Shown here piece after piece: positions 23,390 through 35,984 of a stretch of DNA of 64,000 bases (position 1 is its first letter; each line of letters starts with the position of its first letter). The stretch is from Paragonimus skrjabini miyazakii (Eukaryota; Platyhelminthes; Trematoda; Plagiorchiida; Troglotrematidae). Below the pieces are notes generated by a model. That model did no database searches. It was not told the origin of the DNA and worked only from the letters and a program-made list of their open reading frames with translations. The DNA is taken from positions 62,376-126,375 of the forward strand of contig JTDE01000169.1 of the NCBI GenBank assembly GCA_014338405.1, read 5' to 3'. The translations under genes and the position numbers were made by a program.

Positions 23390-26300
23390 TCTTAATTGTT
23401 CCATGGTGAGTTTTTTCAACATTAACTAAATTGAACAGGCTTATAACGCAATCATCTCCGACATTAGATCTGCACGTGACGTGTCTCGAGTAGTCACTCA
23501 GCGTCAGAACAACTTATTATGGTGTCACAACTGTTGCCTTTGTTTTTACGTACCTTAGACTTTGTTCCTAACATTTTTTCAGTAAGCCCATCAACGCATT
23601 TTTTCTACCGCATTCTACAATGTTATCCTTTGTGTTCCACTATAGTCTCGTTCTGATTCATCAGATTGCAACGGTTGCTAGTGGTACACAAATGGAATAT
23701 GAAACGAGGGAGTTGACTACCGTCTTCTTGTGTGCAATACGCTTAAGTCATTTCGGGATATGCTTACAGTTTGTGGAAACGGTTCTTGATATTTCTGAAC
23801 ATAATTTAACAGTAAATGACCAGTTGCATCGATTTTTCCGTTAGGCTACTTAGATAATCCTGGAAATTTGTCCGTCCAACCAGTTTGCAGATTTTTGAAA
23901 CCAGAGATTATGTCCACAGGTATGAATGAAGGAGCGCCTGTTTTTCCTCGGTTTACAAGATACCACACTAAAACTCCAGGATATGCGGCTGACAGCTGCG
24001 TGTTGGAGTATTTCATTTTGCATTAGGCAAGCATCAGTCTGATAAAAAGATTTTGGATGCAGCGGTCGAGCTGTGTAATCAAATCTGGAAACTTGTTCTT
24101 TTCTTAGGAGAATGTTTTTTCGGAACTATCGATAGGATTAAAAACTTTGTAGCTGTTTGATTACAGTTCATGTAAGCGCATATTAAAGCTGATACAAAGA
24201 AAAGACAATGGCAGCACATTAGATTAAACAAACACATAACGATACAAAAGATATCACAAGAAAAAAATATAGGAAAAACAGGTTTCTCAAAGCTGTGAGT
24301 AAAATATCCTCCTCACAAGCATTGCTAAATTTTCCTACAACCGGTACTTTTGGATTAAATTCTTGTGCTAACGGAACAAGCGTGATCAGCTGAAAAAACT
24401 TCCGTGACGTTTTAAACGTCATTGTGGAAGTAGAATTACCAGGTCTGATAATTGTTTAGGCTGTTCGACATAGCAACACATGTAGAAATATCCCATGTTA
24501 TTTCTATCAGAAATAAGTGGTCGCTCTGGTTTACACGTTTTTTGGTGAACTGTTTTGGTGTTGCAAGATATGAGTGAATTTCTGGCCAGATAGATTGTTT
24601 ACATTTATGTTGTTTGCCAGTAGGCAATTATTCAAACCACCTGCAGCTAACAAGCATTTTTTGGTACTCGGTAAAGATTTCAGCGGAAAACCTTAAGGAA
24701 TGTTGAAATACATAAAAAACAATCACCGTGAATATAACAAACCCCCTTTGTAATAGTTCTGCTTGCTAAATTTACAAAATGTGTATCTAGATAAGAATGC
24801 AAAGTTTACGAAATTGGTTGGCTGTAGACAGTTGTGGTTAATGACAGATTTTTAGTGACAAAATTATCAATTGCACATCTACTCGAAATACTTAATTTAT
24901 ATTGAAATAATACACATTGTTTTTAGTTTTCCATCAGTGTTATTATTTCTCAGCTTTAATTACAGATGGAAGAAATCAAATCTGCAATTTTGTTGTTGCT
25001 AAGTTTCAGGAAATATGGTACACAGTTTCCGAAGTATGTCTAACCGTTGACTAACATTCAACACACTCTATTGGATAAACGAATGTGATTGCCTAGTTTT
25101 TTCTTTGCTAATAGACATTGGAGTGTAACGTACTTTGTTTGCGTGATTCTGTTTTAGGCCAAGTTTATTTGCTGCTGACCTAACAAAACGAAGTTATCGA
25201 TCATATTTTTCAATTAAAAAGTCAACTTCAAAAACTAATGTCCAAAAACTTGGACAATACTTTTGAATACTCGCTTTTCAGCAGGCTATTGCTTATTAAC
25301 TTACGATTTTGAAAATTTTGTCTTCGGTCAAAAATTATTATTTATCCGCCACTGTATATCCATCAGGTTAAAACTGTTGTTTTATTAGATGAAAGTTTGT
25401 TGTTTCTGACTGAAAGCTGCCAGAAGTTTTATCTATTACATTTTAGTGAATATTCAGTTTTAAAAAATACGTCCGGTGCACTAAAATTGCTTTCTGTTTG
25501 ATTGGCAGTTGGAATCAACTAGTGGATATTTATTCCTAAATCCTACTCATATATTTGAAAGAAAATTTATTCTCTCAAATTACAAGAACATTTAACAAAC
25601 ATAAAAATCCATAAGACGGTTGGCAACAATTTACGCGTCTGACGGGTTTTGATTGTTTAGTACCTCGGGTTTTGTTAACAATTACTCGTGGACATTACTG
25701 TTTCAAATTCTGATCAAAAGTCTACCTCTCTTCAAAAAATGCCGATTTTTCATTCCTACTGTCAACCAATTTTTTGTGGCCATGTAATTAAGTTGTGCAT
25801 TATAACTGCATGAAACTTAATGCACTCTCTGTCAAAGAACATGTTCAAAGATGTAGACATTCGATGGAAACAGATGAATTTGCTGGACTATGCAAGACTA
25901 CCTCTCGTATATAAACGTCTACTCTTTTATACAGTTTATCTTTACGCGCAGCATATTTAGGTCTTCCGTGAGTATTTACGCAAGGAATTAAAATGTTTTT
26001 CAACTTTTATTGGACGATTTCACTGAACTTGGTGAACAAATTTTTATACCTTATTTTAAATCATTTCAATCTATAAACTCGGTATGTAAGCAGATTTGTG
26101 CTTTTTGAGTCTCAGTTTGGTGCGGTCGCAAACAGTAGCTACGTATGTTTCTATAAACCCTGGAAAGAATACGCTGGTTTGTTTACAATATAATGATGCG
26201 CTTGATAGAAATCAAATTTACCTGCCCATCGTAATTAACACGGAAAATCCTGGTCTTAAAAATAACGCGACTGCCTCCGTTCATTGCTTCTTAGACAGGT

Positions 26301-26880
26301 GCATAAAAGAGCTTTGTTCTGCTCCAAGAAAGTTTGCAAGAAGTAGAAAGTTGCAAGCTATTTATATGGTGCATAGCTATCTACAAATATTGTCGAATTA
26401 GAAAACGGAAGGGCAGTTACCGGAAACAATAGTTATGGCTACTTAGCCAACAGTGAGTATAGCGGAATAAAAGCCGAACAGGTAGACAACAATCTAAGGT
26501 TACCTCTCGACTGTTCACGACATTTCCGTTCCTTCCGATTGAATACAATCGTTTTCACGGGGAAGGAGGCGATTTTGGATGGGAAAAATGAACTCCCTAA
26601 CATTTGCTCTATCACCTCTCTTACGATGACGTTTCAAAACATCAATATTAAAAATTCTTTAGACGTTTCTTATGTTCCAACCCAATCTGGAAATCCATAT
26701 TTCCTTTCTAGCAATATAATTTAATGTTTGATAGTTTTACAAAATTCATAATTGCTGGGTTCTTATTTTTTAAAGCAAAAATTAATTGGTCTTATTTTTA
26801 TTCCTAAATAATAAGCAAATAAATAAATAAATTGATATCTACATACATCAGTTAACGTCAGTTACCAGAGTATTCTGTTA
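23390..26880. other. Intron-like AT-rich DNA
   Basis: No recognisable gene or retroelement protein is present. Frames at 23620-23844, 26096-26401 and 26539-26724 (plus) are open but unrecognised. The frame at 26096-26401 has a possible donor (AGACAG then GTGCAT at about 26300) without a convincing acceptor. Confidence 0.4.
26817..26832. repeat. (AAAT)4 simple repeat
   Basis: A short perfect tetranucleotide run immediately downstream (in minus-strand sense) of the Penelope-like remnant. It might mark the A/T-rich end of that insertion. Confidence 0.7.
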
Positions 26881-26884
26881 GCAA

Positions 26885-27815
26885 TGAATTACCTACTCTA
26901 TAAGCACAAGGCAGGCTTCCGTTTGTTTATTGCTACTGGTTGTGTAAACCGGAGAAGCTGTGGACTTTCCGCTGTTTAACATATCCAAATGGCCTTCATC
27001 AGGTTCAGCTGGGATCGATATGTCAACAAGTGTCGAGCTGTTGATGACAATGTGATTTCTCACATTCCAACTTGAGTCTGACATTATTGTATCCATGGCC
27101 GTATTGTAAACCCAAACCTGAATGTGTTCATTAAGACGATTGCGTATCTGCCGCTCCGTCTTGCCTATGTATATGCTCCGGGACCCAAACATTGGTACAT
27201 AAATGATGTCAGAGTTAACATCACCCAATAGTAGTGTTTTCATTGATGGTACTGGGATTTCTATGATGGTGAACAGCATGACCAACTGGGCTGCATAGGA
27301 TGTGTGCTCTATAGTCGCCGTGAGATGGGGTTTCAACGTAGCAACACTGTCATCGCTGTTATACGGCAGACGCAGGTAGACATTCAGTTTGGAAACTGTT
27401 AGAACCAGCCAGCTTATGTTTACTGAATTTCTCCATACATGCTGATTGACAATCAGTTTCTTTAAACATGGTTCTCAAAAACAACATCACTTTTGCCAGT
27501 GTTTCACACGACAGAGCAAAAGTCTCATTAAACCACATTTGTACTAGATCGACATAAATCTGGGTGAGTTAAGGTACTGGCCAGCCCAAATTTGTTTTCT
27601 GCAAACGGACGGTATTACAGGGCCGACGTACCGACGCTTCATGTGAATATCCAAAGAGTTTAGGGTTTTAATCTGCTCGTAGTCAACAGTGGGGCTAAAT
27701 TTGGGAATTCGGCTAGTTCACTGAGCCGGTATATTTGCTACCATATGCGTGGTGTCAGTAATCTTCAGGAAGTCGTCGACATATCTTGGAGAGATTTTTA
27801 ATAAGTCTCGCTCGG
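26885..27815 (-). mobile_element. Penelope-like element remnant: RT motif C through GIY-YIG endonuclease
   Basis: Reading the minus strand from about 27800, SPRYVDDFLKI carries an intact YVDD catalytic box at 27772-27783. It is followed by EQIKTLNSLDIHMKRRYVGP and RKQIWAGQYLNSP, the typical thumb region of Penelope-like reverse transcriptases. Several in-frame stops then intervene. A 147-codon open segment (27336-26893) contains the RT-EN linker and RSIYIGKTERQIRNRLNEHI, a well-kept GIY-YIG half with YIG, the Arg of the ERQIRNR helix and the EH pair. Beyond it the frame shifts and the C-terminal block is eroded. The RT fingers and upper palm are missing, so the copy is 5'-truncated near 27815. 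It is inactive because of the stops and truncation. Confidence 0.85.
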
Positions 27816-27819
27816 TAAT

Positions 27820-29870
27820 ATCAGCGTGAGTAATTGTTGATTTCTACATTTTTCCCGACAGATATCTTGCAGTTTATTGTGTGAAGGTGTGGTTTTCGTA
27901 ATATCACCCTGAACGTCATGTAGGCAAGCAGCCTGCTACATATATGCATGCTATGTGATTTTCAAGCACGTATAAAGTTATATATGTATATAAAGATTTG
28001 TACAATTATATATGAAGATAAAAGGATATATTTCTGTCGCTTACATCAACGGTGACAGTATACATTTTGCAAAATGTTTAGACATAAATAAATAATTGAT
28101 TAAATTGGCATATGCAGCTGTTTGCACTTGTTAACGTTGAACTAAGAAACCAAATACAAGCTTACATATTATTCATAGTGAATGTCCAATGACAGTTGGA
28201 TACGGCAGAATGTTCTTTCTTAAACAATGATAAGATCGTTAGAGAGTTCACCACATACGAAACATTACATGTCATATAGCTATTACTTCGTGGTAGTAGT
28301 AGTAGTAGTAGTAATGTTTGTAACGGATTTTTTGAAGCAAGTTCATTTATTAACGGAAACTGCTTCTCAGGCTTTCGGAAAATTGTGAACAACTGATGAT
28401 GAAACCTATCTGAACTACAGTTTATAGTAGTTCACCTCCTCTGCAGAAGAAATTGGGGGTGATTACCACAAACGACTTATTTAGACTATGAAATAACTTG
28501 GTCGCTACAAGTGAAAAAATGTGTTGCGTAAATGTTAATGTATTAAGTTAAGCGTGTCGAGAACGAATATTCAAATGTTGCTTTGATATGACAAGAATTT
28601 GTTTGAACTCTTCAGTCCACGTTTTTTTTCTGATTTCGACACAAAACACTTGGATGTAGAATTGTTTTATCATGAATATTGTGGATGATTTTGTCTGATC
28701 TGACTTGTAGCACAATGTCTCAATCAGGTAAAGACAAACTAAACAAGAAATCGAGATATACTGGCAGGAGCGTGTTTCCGATAGTATGCCTCTAGCCCGT
28801 AAAAATCACACAAAAAGTCAACAGGTTCAGCTCGAGATATATATAAGATTTATCTAAATGAGGCAGTACAGCTTTTTATCAAACCAAGTTTGCACATTTA
28901 TGTCATAGCAGCTTTTGCACAATGTACCCATAGAGCACCTCATCAGGCATATACTGAAATATGCAGGTTTACATAAAAAGTTCAACAGGAATATTGATTT
29001 CAAGCTACAAACTCGACAGCCATACAAACACACGCATACTCACGCACATCCAGGCACATCAGTTACCACAGCAAACTGGTACTCATAAACAAGTCCTTCT
29101 GCACTCATTGAGGTGGTTCTCATTTGTTAATTGCTACCACTTACGTCGTGTGAAAATTGGTTCTGACTTTCCTATTGAAACTTCTCTTACGGGAAAAGGC
29201 TGGTTTGCTTTTATGACTAAAATTAATCATTAACAGGCAATCAAATTCTTAGTTCGAAACCACTCTAATGCTAATCTCACCCCCGAATTAATCAACATGA
29301 TTAATGGTATGGCGTTTTCAGTGAGAGGATGAATGCTTGAAGGAGCCCGCATTTTGTGCATTAAAATAATATACACAAGTCTGGATGAATTGTTCCATCA
29401 TTTGTAGGTAAGATATCCCAAAGAGGGAGTGATTGATCGTGTGGCTTTCGAAGAAACTCTGTAAAAGCCGCGCAGTTCATCTCACAACGGTTGGAAAACC
29501 TCAATTTTAGTTGAGGCATCGTTCAGCATGTAAGTGCTAAGCTTCAAAATAATCAGAACAAACTCAGAATCCTCTGCACTAATATTCCCCAAACTTTCAA
29601 ATTATAGATTTTTTGCATGCTCACATGAAACAAACTGCGTGTACGTTAAGCTTACGGCAATGATCGGTAATCAGGTTTAGTATAGTCCAGTATATTGTTA
29701 CTTGTTCAGTGATCAGTGCATTAACTAAGCTGAATGGAACCATGAAATAGTGCTTCGGAATGCGAATGAAGTTCAACCTAAGGAACTCATATTTTTCGTT
29801 TCAAAAATGCAAAGCGTTTCTGTTTTAGCTAATTAAGATTTCCTGAATCGAAGGTGGGATTTGTACACTT
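27820..29870. other. No gene seen
   Basis: This holds a (GTA)7 microsatellite (listed separately), AT-rich tracts around 27960-28010, and short frames at 28162-28392 (minus) and 28961-29233 (plus) with no recognisable domain. Confidence 0.4.
28293..28313. repeat. (GTA)7 microsatellite
   Basis: Seven perfect GTA trinucleotide units. Confidence 0.9.
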
Positions 29871-29879
29871 CGCCACTGT

Positions 29880-30115
29880 TTGAATGCAGCTACTATCCAC
29901 TGTCACAGGTCGGTGATCCATTTGTCTGCGATCAAAATATAGTCTACACAGGCCTACCGTCGGCTTTCGTCACTTGTCCTAAACCCAATTAAAGTGAGCT
30001 ATTCCAGGCAACAGTTTTTAGTGAAAGCATCTTCGCCTCGTACATCTAACAGTCATCTGAACCTATACCAGTGGATTGTATTTCGCCCCTTCTCATTAGA
30101 ACATCTAACGACATG
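29880..30115 (-). mobile_element. Probable LINE (APE-type endonuclease) remnant
   Basis: The minus strand at 29948-29907 encodes VDYILIADKWITDL. It resembles the QIDYILI--RW-T-L block of apurinic-type endonucleases in RTE and related LINEs. About 100 bases upstream in minus sense, fragments such as RRRCFH and LTLIGFRTSDESRR fall where the FPHK...TW-SPDG block would lie. Stops and frame changes are frequent. The call rests mainly on one short motif, so other sources are possible. It could belong to the same family as the RTE remnants at 17.2-18.1 and 36.0-36.4 kb. Confidence 0.4.
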
Positions 30116-31440
30116 TAACAGTTTTATGTGAAACCTGCGCATAGCACAGTTGGCTGTAAAAGCCTAAAGTGAAAGATTAAAAATTGCCGTTGGAAACACG
30201 GGTTTCTGCGGAAGATGAAATCAATCAATAAACTGCAACATGGAAGCGTCAAATTTGCAAGGTGAATAAATTTTCCAGGTGATTGGGAACGAATAAACGT
30301 TCGTTACACCAAAGTAGCGCCTACGTTTGGTAATGATGCATAAATCCTGACGTAAGATGGGAGGGAGCGTGTGGATTGTTACGAATGCAAGTGCTCGATG
30401 AAGAACCAAGGAAAAAGTGTATTAACTGAGCGTGAACTTCCGTGGATAAATAAATTACATCACCAGTCGTGAAACATTACGTGAAAACTCGACATTCATT
30501 ATTTTAATTCCTCTGAAATTTTTAATCGTGGTTTCGGCATCATCGTTTGTTCGTGACACAGAACCCTTGAAAAACTCAGTGGCAAATAAATCGTAAAGAC
30601 TCTTGTAGTTCACCATTTTATTCCATTTGGTGATATTGTGGTTGCCATAAACTATCATGACACACAGTAAGTCACGTAACGTGTGAGGATGGGATTAACC
30701 AAAAACTTGTCAGCTATTTTTGATCTCGAACTCCTGTACTGATAGATATGATCGATGTTCCTTGTGATGTGACCTTACATGCCTGAATACCCGATAAAAC
30801 AGTGCAAACGTTTGAGTTTATTCAGATACATCGAATATTGGAGGTGAACCTAGTGCGACTGAACTAAGCGATCAGTGTTGATAACAGATACTCATTTATC
30901 CACCGTCTGCTGCGAAAACCAAACAGGTTCGAAGATAGTCCCCTCACGAACACGCCTTCTGTTGTGTATAGAAATATGCTGTTTTTAGTAAACTGCTGCT
31001 GAGTTTAATACGTTCGTTTTGCAGACCGTGAAATTTGACAGCTGTTATTAAACATAGAATAAAGCGGTATTTTTGCTTCCATCCTAACTCAGCAGTTGTG
31101 CGGTTGTTTAGATGATCATAAGAATGAAGCCACAAAAAACCGTTTAACAATCTCTATTAAAGAAAGCGTTATTTAGAGTAGGTTGCCGCGTTGCAAACCT
31201 AGCATCCAGCAAGGCAACCAAGCAGTATGCGATCGTACCTATAGGTTCGAGATACCCTACAGGCAAATGAAAATCATATTTGACAAACTGAAGCTGAATA
31301 TTAATGTAACTTATGTCTACCTAATGCGGAAACGTAATCAAAATCTCTAACATGAATTTTTGTCAAATGCATCAGGAATTATTATGCTGATAAACTTAAA
31401 ACGATTTCTAGAGGATGTAAAAACGGCCTCTGCTAAAATA
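30116..31440. other. No gene seen
   Basis: Minus-strand frames at 30221-30409, 30455-30658 and 30944-31150 are open but unrecognised. Being next to the LINE-like endonuclease motif, the first may be eroded retroelement sequence. Confidence 0.35.
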
Positions 31441-31519
31441 ATTGATTGCACCAGCTTTTTAAGGCAGTTACCGTAATTGTAAAATGCTATACTTCTTTTC
31501 CCAAAACATCGTGGAAATA

Positions 31520-31678
31520 CGTCACGTTGTTAACCCCGTTAACTGGTTTCAAGTACTGTTGCGTAATCGGACCTCAAGATTGCTTGCCTTCTCTGAGGCA
31601 GCGTTAACCAATACTCGCCATTTGGTCTTGTGTGTGCATAAACTGTTGACTCACGCAGTTTGCCTGCCCTGGAACTGA
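31520..31678 (+). mobile_element. Penelope-like element C-terminal remnant
   Basis: The plus strand encodes HVVNPVNWFQVLLRNRTSRL, then LLAFSEAALTNTRHLVLCVH and KLLTHAVCLPWN before a stop. It follows the diagnostic order of the Penelope-like endonuclease C-terminus: a VDP-aromatic stretch, R-LL-FAEA-A, P-LCV-K, and a final LPW. The GIY-YIG catalytic half is not visible upstream, so only about the last 50 residues survive. The frame is unbroken across this stretch. Confidence 0.65.
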
Positions 31679-31679
31679 T

Positions 31680-34600
31680 AATAGTCCTTGTTTTGTGTAA
31701 ACCCAATCGTTGATTGTTCTTATAATTGTTGCTATCTGCACGTCTTGTATACTCTAACGTTTTTGTCCGTGACTGACGACAGTAAACAAAATGTTAACTT
31801 CACGTGACGTATGTCTTTTATGGTTATTGGTGAACATTTTAATTCGTCAAATTTCAGCTCCGTTTCCACTCGTTTTTTACCTTTGAGAAAATGCATCCCT
31901 AGGTGACTAGAAACAACAATCAACCAACGGTTAAAATGGCTGTGTGATTTTTTCTTCACGCAGTATGCTAAACCAACAATTTGCCAAACATGTGGCCAGA
32001 ATGCATATTTCAAACCAACAGTGCGTCTGCTGGCTGAGTATCCAATCATCTTAGGTGAACAAAGGCACCTGCCTCATTGGTGTTGTTTTAGTGGCTGAAA
32101 AGTCGTGGAGAATTTCTGTGATACAAGCTGAAACTCAGCTTCTTCACAGATTTTTCTTCTTTCTAACTTAGCAAGTGTTCCAGGCTACTTAAAAATAATG
32201 AAGGTTCAACATATTAGAAACTTTCATGTATTCTGCTGTGAACTATTTCAAAAATTCGGCTGAGAGACTCGCTCCCCCGGATCCTTTGGCAAATCTGATA
32301 TTGTAGTGAGATGAGCCTACATCTAAGTGCAAATGTGAAACATCTTAGTTTTGGTCATGGTCCCGTAACTATGCTGATTCTGGGAATATTGTTGCTTTCT
32401 CTGATTAGATTCCAACGGATGCCCAAATCGTTGGTTAATCTAATTCGCGTTCACCAAACGAGACAAACTCCACTGTAATCCTGGTCCGTTAAATTATCTC
32501 GGCAGGGTTGAACCATGTTCGGTAGGTTTGTGAATTATTTTCCGCATTTGCGAGGGGTCAATTTGGCCTAAATTTTAATACGGTTTGCTTTACTATTATT
32601 CGGCGGATTCGAGCTTTGCCGTTAATGTAAGTCCAATCTGCACATTTTCGTCTTGTCAGTAAACACACGATCCGTTTATCATAGAAGTTAGAAATGTTTT
32701 CTCCTCCATGTTCAAGTGAGGTTTCAACCAAAAATGCATAAACGCGGGTAGAAATTGTACTGTTTATGATGCTTGCTGCTAGTTGGAACATAATGTACAG
32801 TTAACTTCTTTAACGAGGTTAAAGATAACTAGTAAGTGGTCTAATTATGCACATTCTGGAAGGTGTGTGCTATGCAGCAGCGGTAAATACAACACTGGAC
32901 GTTGAGTTTAGTTTGCATTAGATAAGTCTAACTACATCTTTACGTCCGCATGTTAAGACTACATATAAATAATTTTTGCATGCCAGTGGTTTTAGCAATG
33001 CTCGTTTTCACCATTCTATGACCTCGTTTTAAGGCAAGAAACCCAGGATAATCTATGCATTTGTTGATCCTTCCAATCCCAGTCCCCAATCGGTTCTTAC
33101 ATTCACGTTTTTTCCTTACTGTATTGCATTCGGTTCGTCAATCGGGCAACCGAACAGCCACTACCACCAATGATGCTTTGTTGTTAGGTATAGAGATGAA
33201 TAAATTTATCACACTACGGTCTAGTGGGTTACTAAATTTAGGGTGGCTGAGAACCAATGTAGTCAGTTGACTATGGCAAATTACCGAAACAATCTATATA
33301 ACCGTTTTCAACTTTAGTTACATTGTGCGACGTATTATAATATTGTTCGGAAGCTAACTCGCCTGTAAGACTGATTATGAAGGCTTGTAATTAAATAGCA
33401 GATTATTTTATCAGCCAAACCGTGGAGGGGACAACATAGTCCATAACCTTTTCACGCTATACTTTAGAAAAGTAGTTATATGCCAGCCATACCCGCCATA
33501 GCTTACTTAACAGCTATTGGAGGCAGATCACGTTACCCTACTCAAATTTCCTATTCTCATGTGAGCATAGAAACAATAGGATGTTGCCCCTCAGCACCAT
33601 ACAAATGACTCGAACCTTCGATGAAATGTTGAAACTTACAGTCTATTTCTAAAAGAAAACTTAGATCGTGCAATGCTCTAACTTCCCACGGATGCATTAT
33701 GAACACTATTTGGTTCAAGCATTGTTCTACGACGCTCTCAAAGCATTAAAGAAACCACAGGAAAGAAATAAAAGCTACTGAAAATGGTGGCAAACGAAGA
33801 TACGTTATCTGACTCATTAGCCTATTGTCGGCTTTAGCTGCATATCCCCATGTAAAGCTTAGCATAGAAGGAGAAGAGTGACACTTCGTTACATTACTGA
33901 GCGGCGAGAAGATCTTAGTGAACCTAAAACGCATGAGCTTGGGTCAGTCTGAGCATATGCTTCCTTAAAACATCACTAAATTGTGCAGGCATGCACTTAC
34001 TCTCCATCATCCAGTTCATTTTCTTCTAGTTATTAAGACATATTTTTTTCGGTTAAGGCTGTGACACATGGGGAACTGGGGGAACACAGAGATGATTGAA
34101 GCGGCAGACAGTGTAACCTTCTTTACTTGTGGTTTTGTCAACCACTCCGGCAACTCCATTCTTCTTGGCTGTCACTCAACAGAAACTTGACTTCAACGAC
34201 CACCCGCAACAAGAGGAGAAAATCCACAAAATCAAAATCCAGGTTTGACATGACAGTTTGACAGTTGTTTAATAAACCAAACAAGAAACAAGGTAACAAT
34301 GCCGAGATAATACGTGGGCCTTCTCGTTTTTTTGATGCATTCTCGTGTTCACAGAAGGTGAAAAAATAGCTAGGAATCAGACAAGATGCGATAAACTGAC
34401 AATCTTGGCCGCTTTGTTACCAGTAAACTCGTGATTAAACTGGGCCACCCGGTCACTAGGTCACAGAACAGAAAATTCGTTTGCTCATTTTCCAGATCGA
34501 TATTACAGAAGTAACGTATACAGTCCTGCAATCTGGATGTTAACACACAACGGCAGCGTTATTTAGTAGGTTCAGGATGCAGCCTTTGAAAATATTGAAA

Positions 34601-35100
34601 AATTTTTATTGACCAACTAATTTATGCATATCTGCTAGTTATTCCGCTAATATACTATAAAAAACGTTGATCGAACGGCTGTTGAAGGTCACATTAAGTT
34701 ATTCGGCGACGAGATTGCAGCAAACGTTATAAACACTTAATATGCTATCCACTTCACACAGGACTTCCGTAAACTACACAGTGTTATAATTACTCCATTC
34801 AAAATGGTCCGACAGCGGATGCTAGTCAACGTTCAATAAACGACAATTCCGTCGAGAAATCCAAATATTTTCACACCTTAGCAGCTTGCTCAGGCCTTGC
34901 ATTTTTAGAGCCGACTATCCTACCAGACGTTCCTGCAAGCGTACATACATTAACTAACGATTCCAAATATCGAATAAATATTGAGTCACACTACGACGGT
35001 ACATTTGAACAAATTAGCAAAGTGGATAAGTAGACAATCTGGACATTTTCGACAGGCAAATAGTTTTGAGTAAATAATTTACATACTTGTACCAGAAAGG
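31680..35100. other. No confident gene
   Basis: The longest frame is minus-strand 31732-32049 (105 codons, unrecognised, no clear splice sites); others are 32558-32791, 33055-33270 and 33746-33934. The composition is mixed AT-rich DNA consistent with intron or eroded repeats. Confidence 0.35.
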
Positions 35101-35106
35101 ACAAAG

Positions 35107-35530
35107 ATGAATTATAATCACATAATATGATATTCATGCTTAACAGCGTTTCCCCCAAACAGTCAAGAGACTCAAACCCAAGTTTAAGATGGTGGTTTGA
35201 GGGGTTCCTCCATCAGCCGAATTGGACACCAGCGCCAATTACCTTCCCTTCGAGTTCTGCCCGTGCCCGCTGGTATGTTGACGTTTCTCCATCCTCGGAA
35301 ACAGAAGTCTCGCCTGAAATCAGGCCTCCGAAACGATACAAGCCACTGGGCGTTGATGAACCTCCAACTGTTTCTTGTATAGATTGGTTCGCAGCCATAA
35401 TCGAAGAGCTGACGGTTCTACTCCGGAATTTCTGGTTTCGTGAGGTTGTTCCACTGGACTGTGGTCTACTTAACAATGTCGTCACTGTAAAGTGTTTGAA
35501 ACACTCCTTATGCGAATGAAGAAGTGGCAA
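35107..35530 (-). repeat. Dispersed repeat, copy 2, with adjoining open minus-strand frame
   Basis: Bases 35107-35175 match the tail at 21165-21242. In minus-strand sense the tail lies at the 3' end of a 105-codon open frame (35530-35213) that ends ARAELEGKVIGAGVQFG and a stop. The plus strand is also open here (35127-35519). A stop codon followed closely by a repeated tail is what the 3' end of a non-LTR or LTR element would look like, but I could not assign the peptide to a known retroelement domain. Confidence 0.4.
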
Positions 35531-35934
35531 ACTTTATGTATATTGCGTCAACTTTGCGTGCAGCTTTTGCACTTCGTAGACCAGGCAAAACGTGCGAACA
35601 ACGCATCGTCGGCACTGGCCACAATGGTCACATTTACACAACTCGTCAGATGACTAAACTTTGTCATTCACATGGTGGGCAAAAATATCGTCTTGTTAAG
35701 TATCAGGGGGTCTTTCATTTCAGTTTGCAGAGTTGCACTCTGACACTGAGGAAGGGTTTTCCCAAGAAGTACATGCATAGCTCAGAAATAGTTCATCATC
35801 AGACTTTCGGTCAGATTACGTATGCAACTTCCTCGTTTTCCTTATGTTTTACAATAGATGAGGTCTTACAATGCACCGTGACAGACTGCAAATATGATAG
35901 CGGAAATTGCTCTCGCGTAATCAGTTCCAATTAA
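35524..35934 (+). other. 136-codon open frame, unrecognised
   Basis: A plus-strand frame rich in Cys, His and Ser (for example CHSHGG, CTVTDCKYDSGNC). Its length is near what chance would give once in a window this size. No splice pair, signal peptide or known domain was identified. It lies directly between the repeat at 35.1-35.5 kb and the RTE remnant at 36.0 kb, so it may be retroelement-derived. Confidence 0.2.
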
Positions 35935-35984
35935 TAGAGTGAACAAGCGACATGGTTGTAACTTGTGAAGACGCACATGGATTT

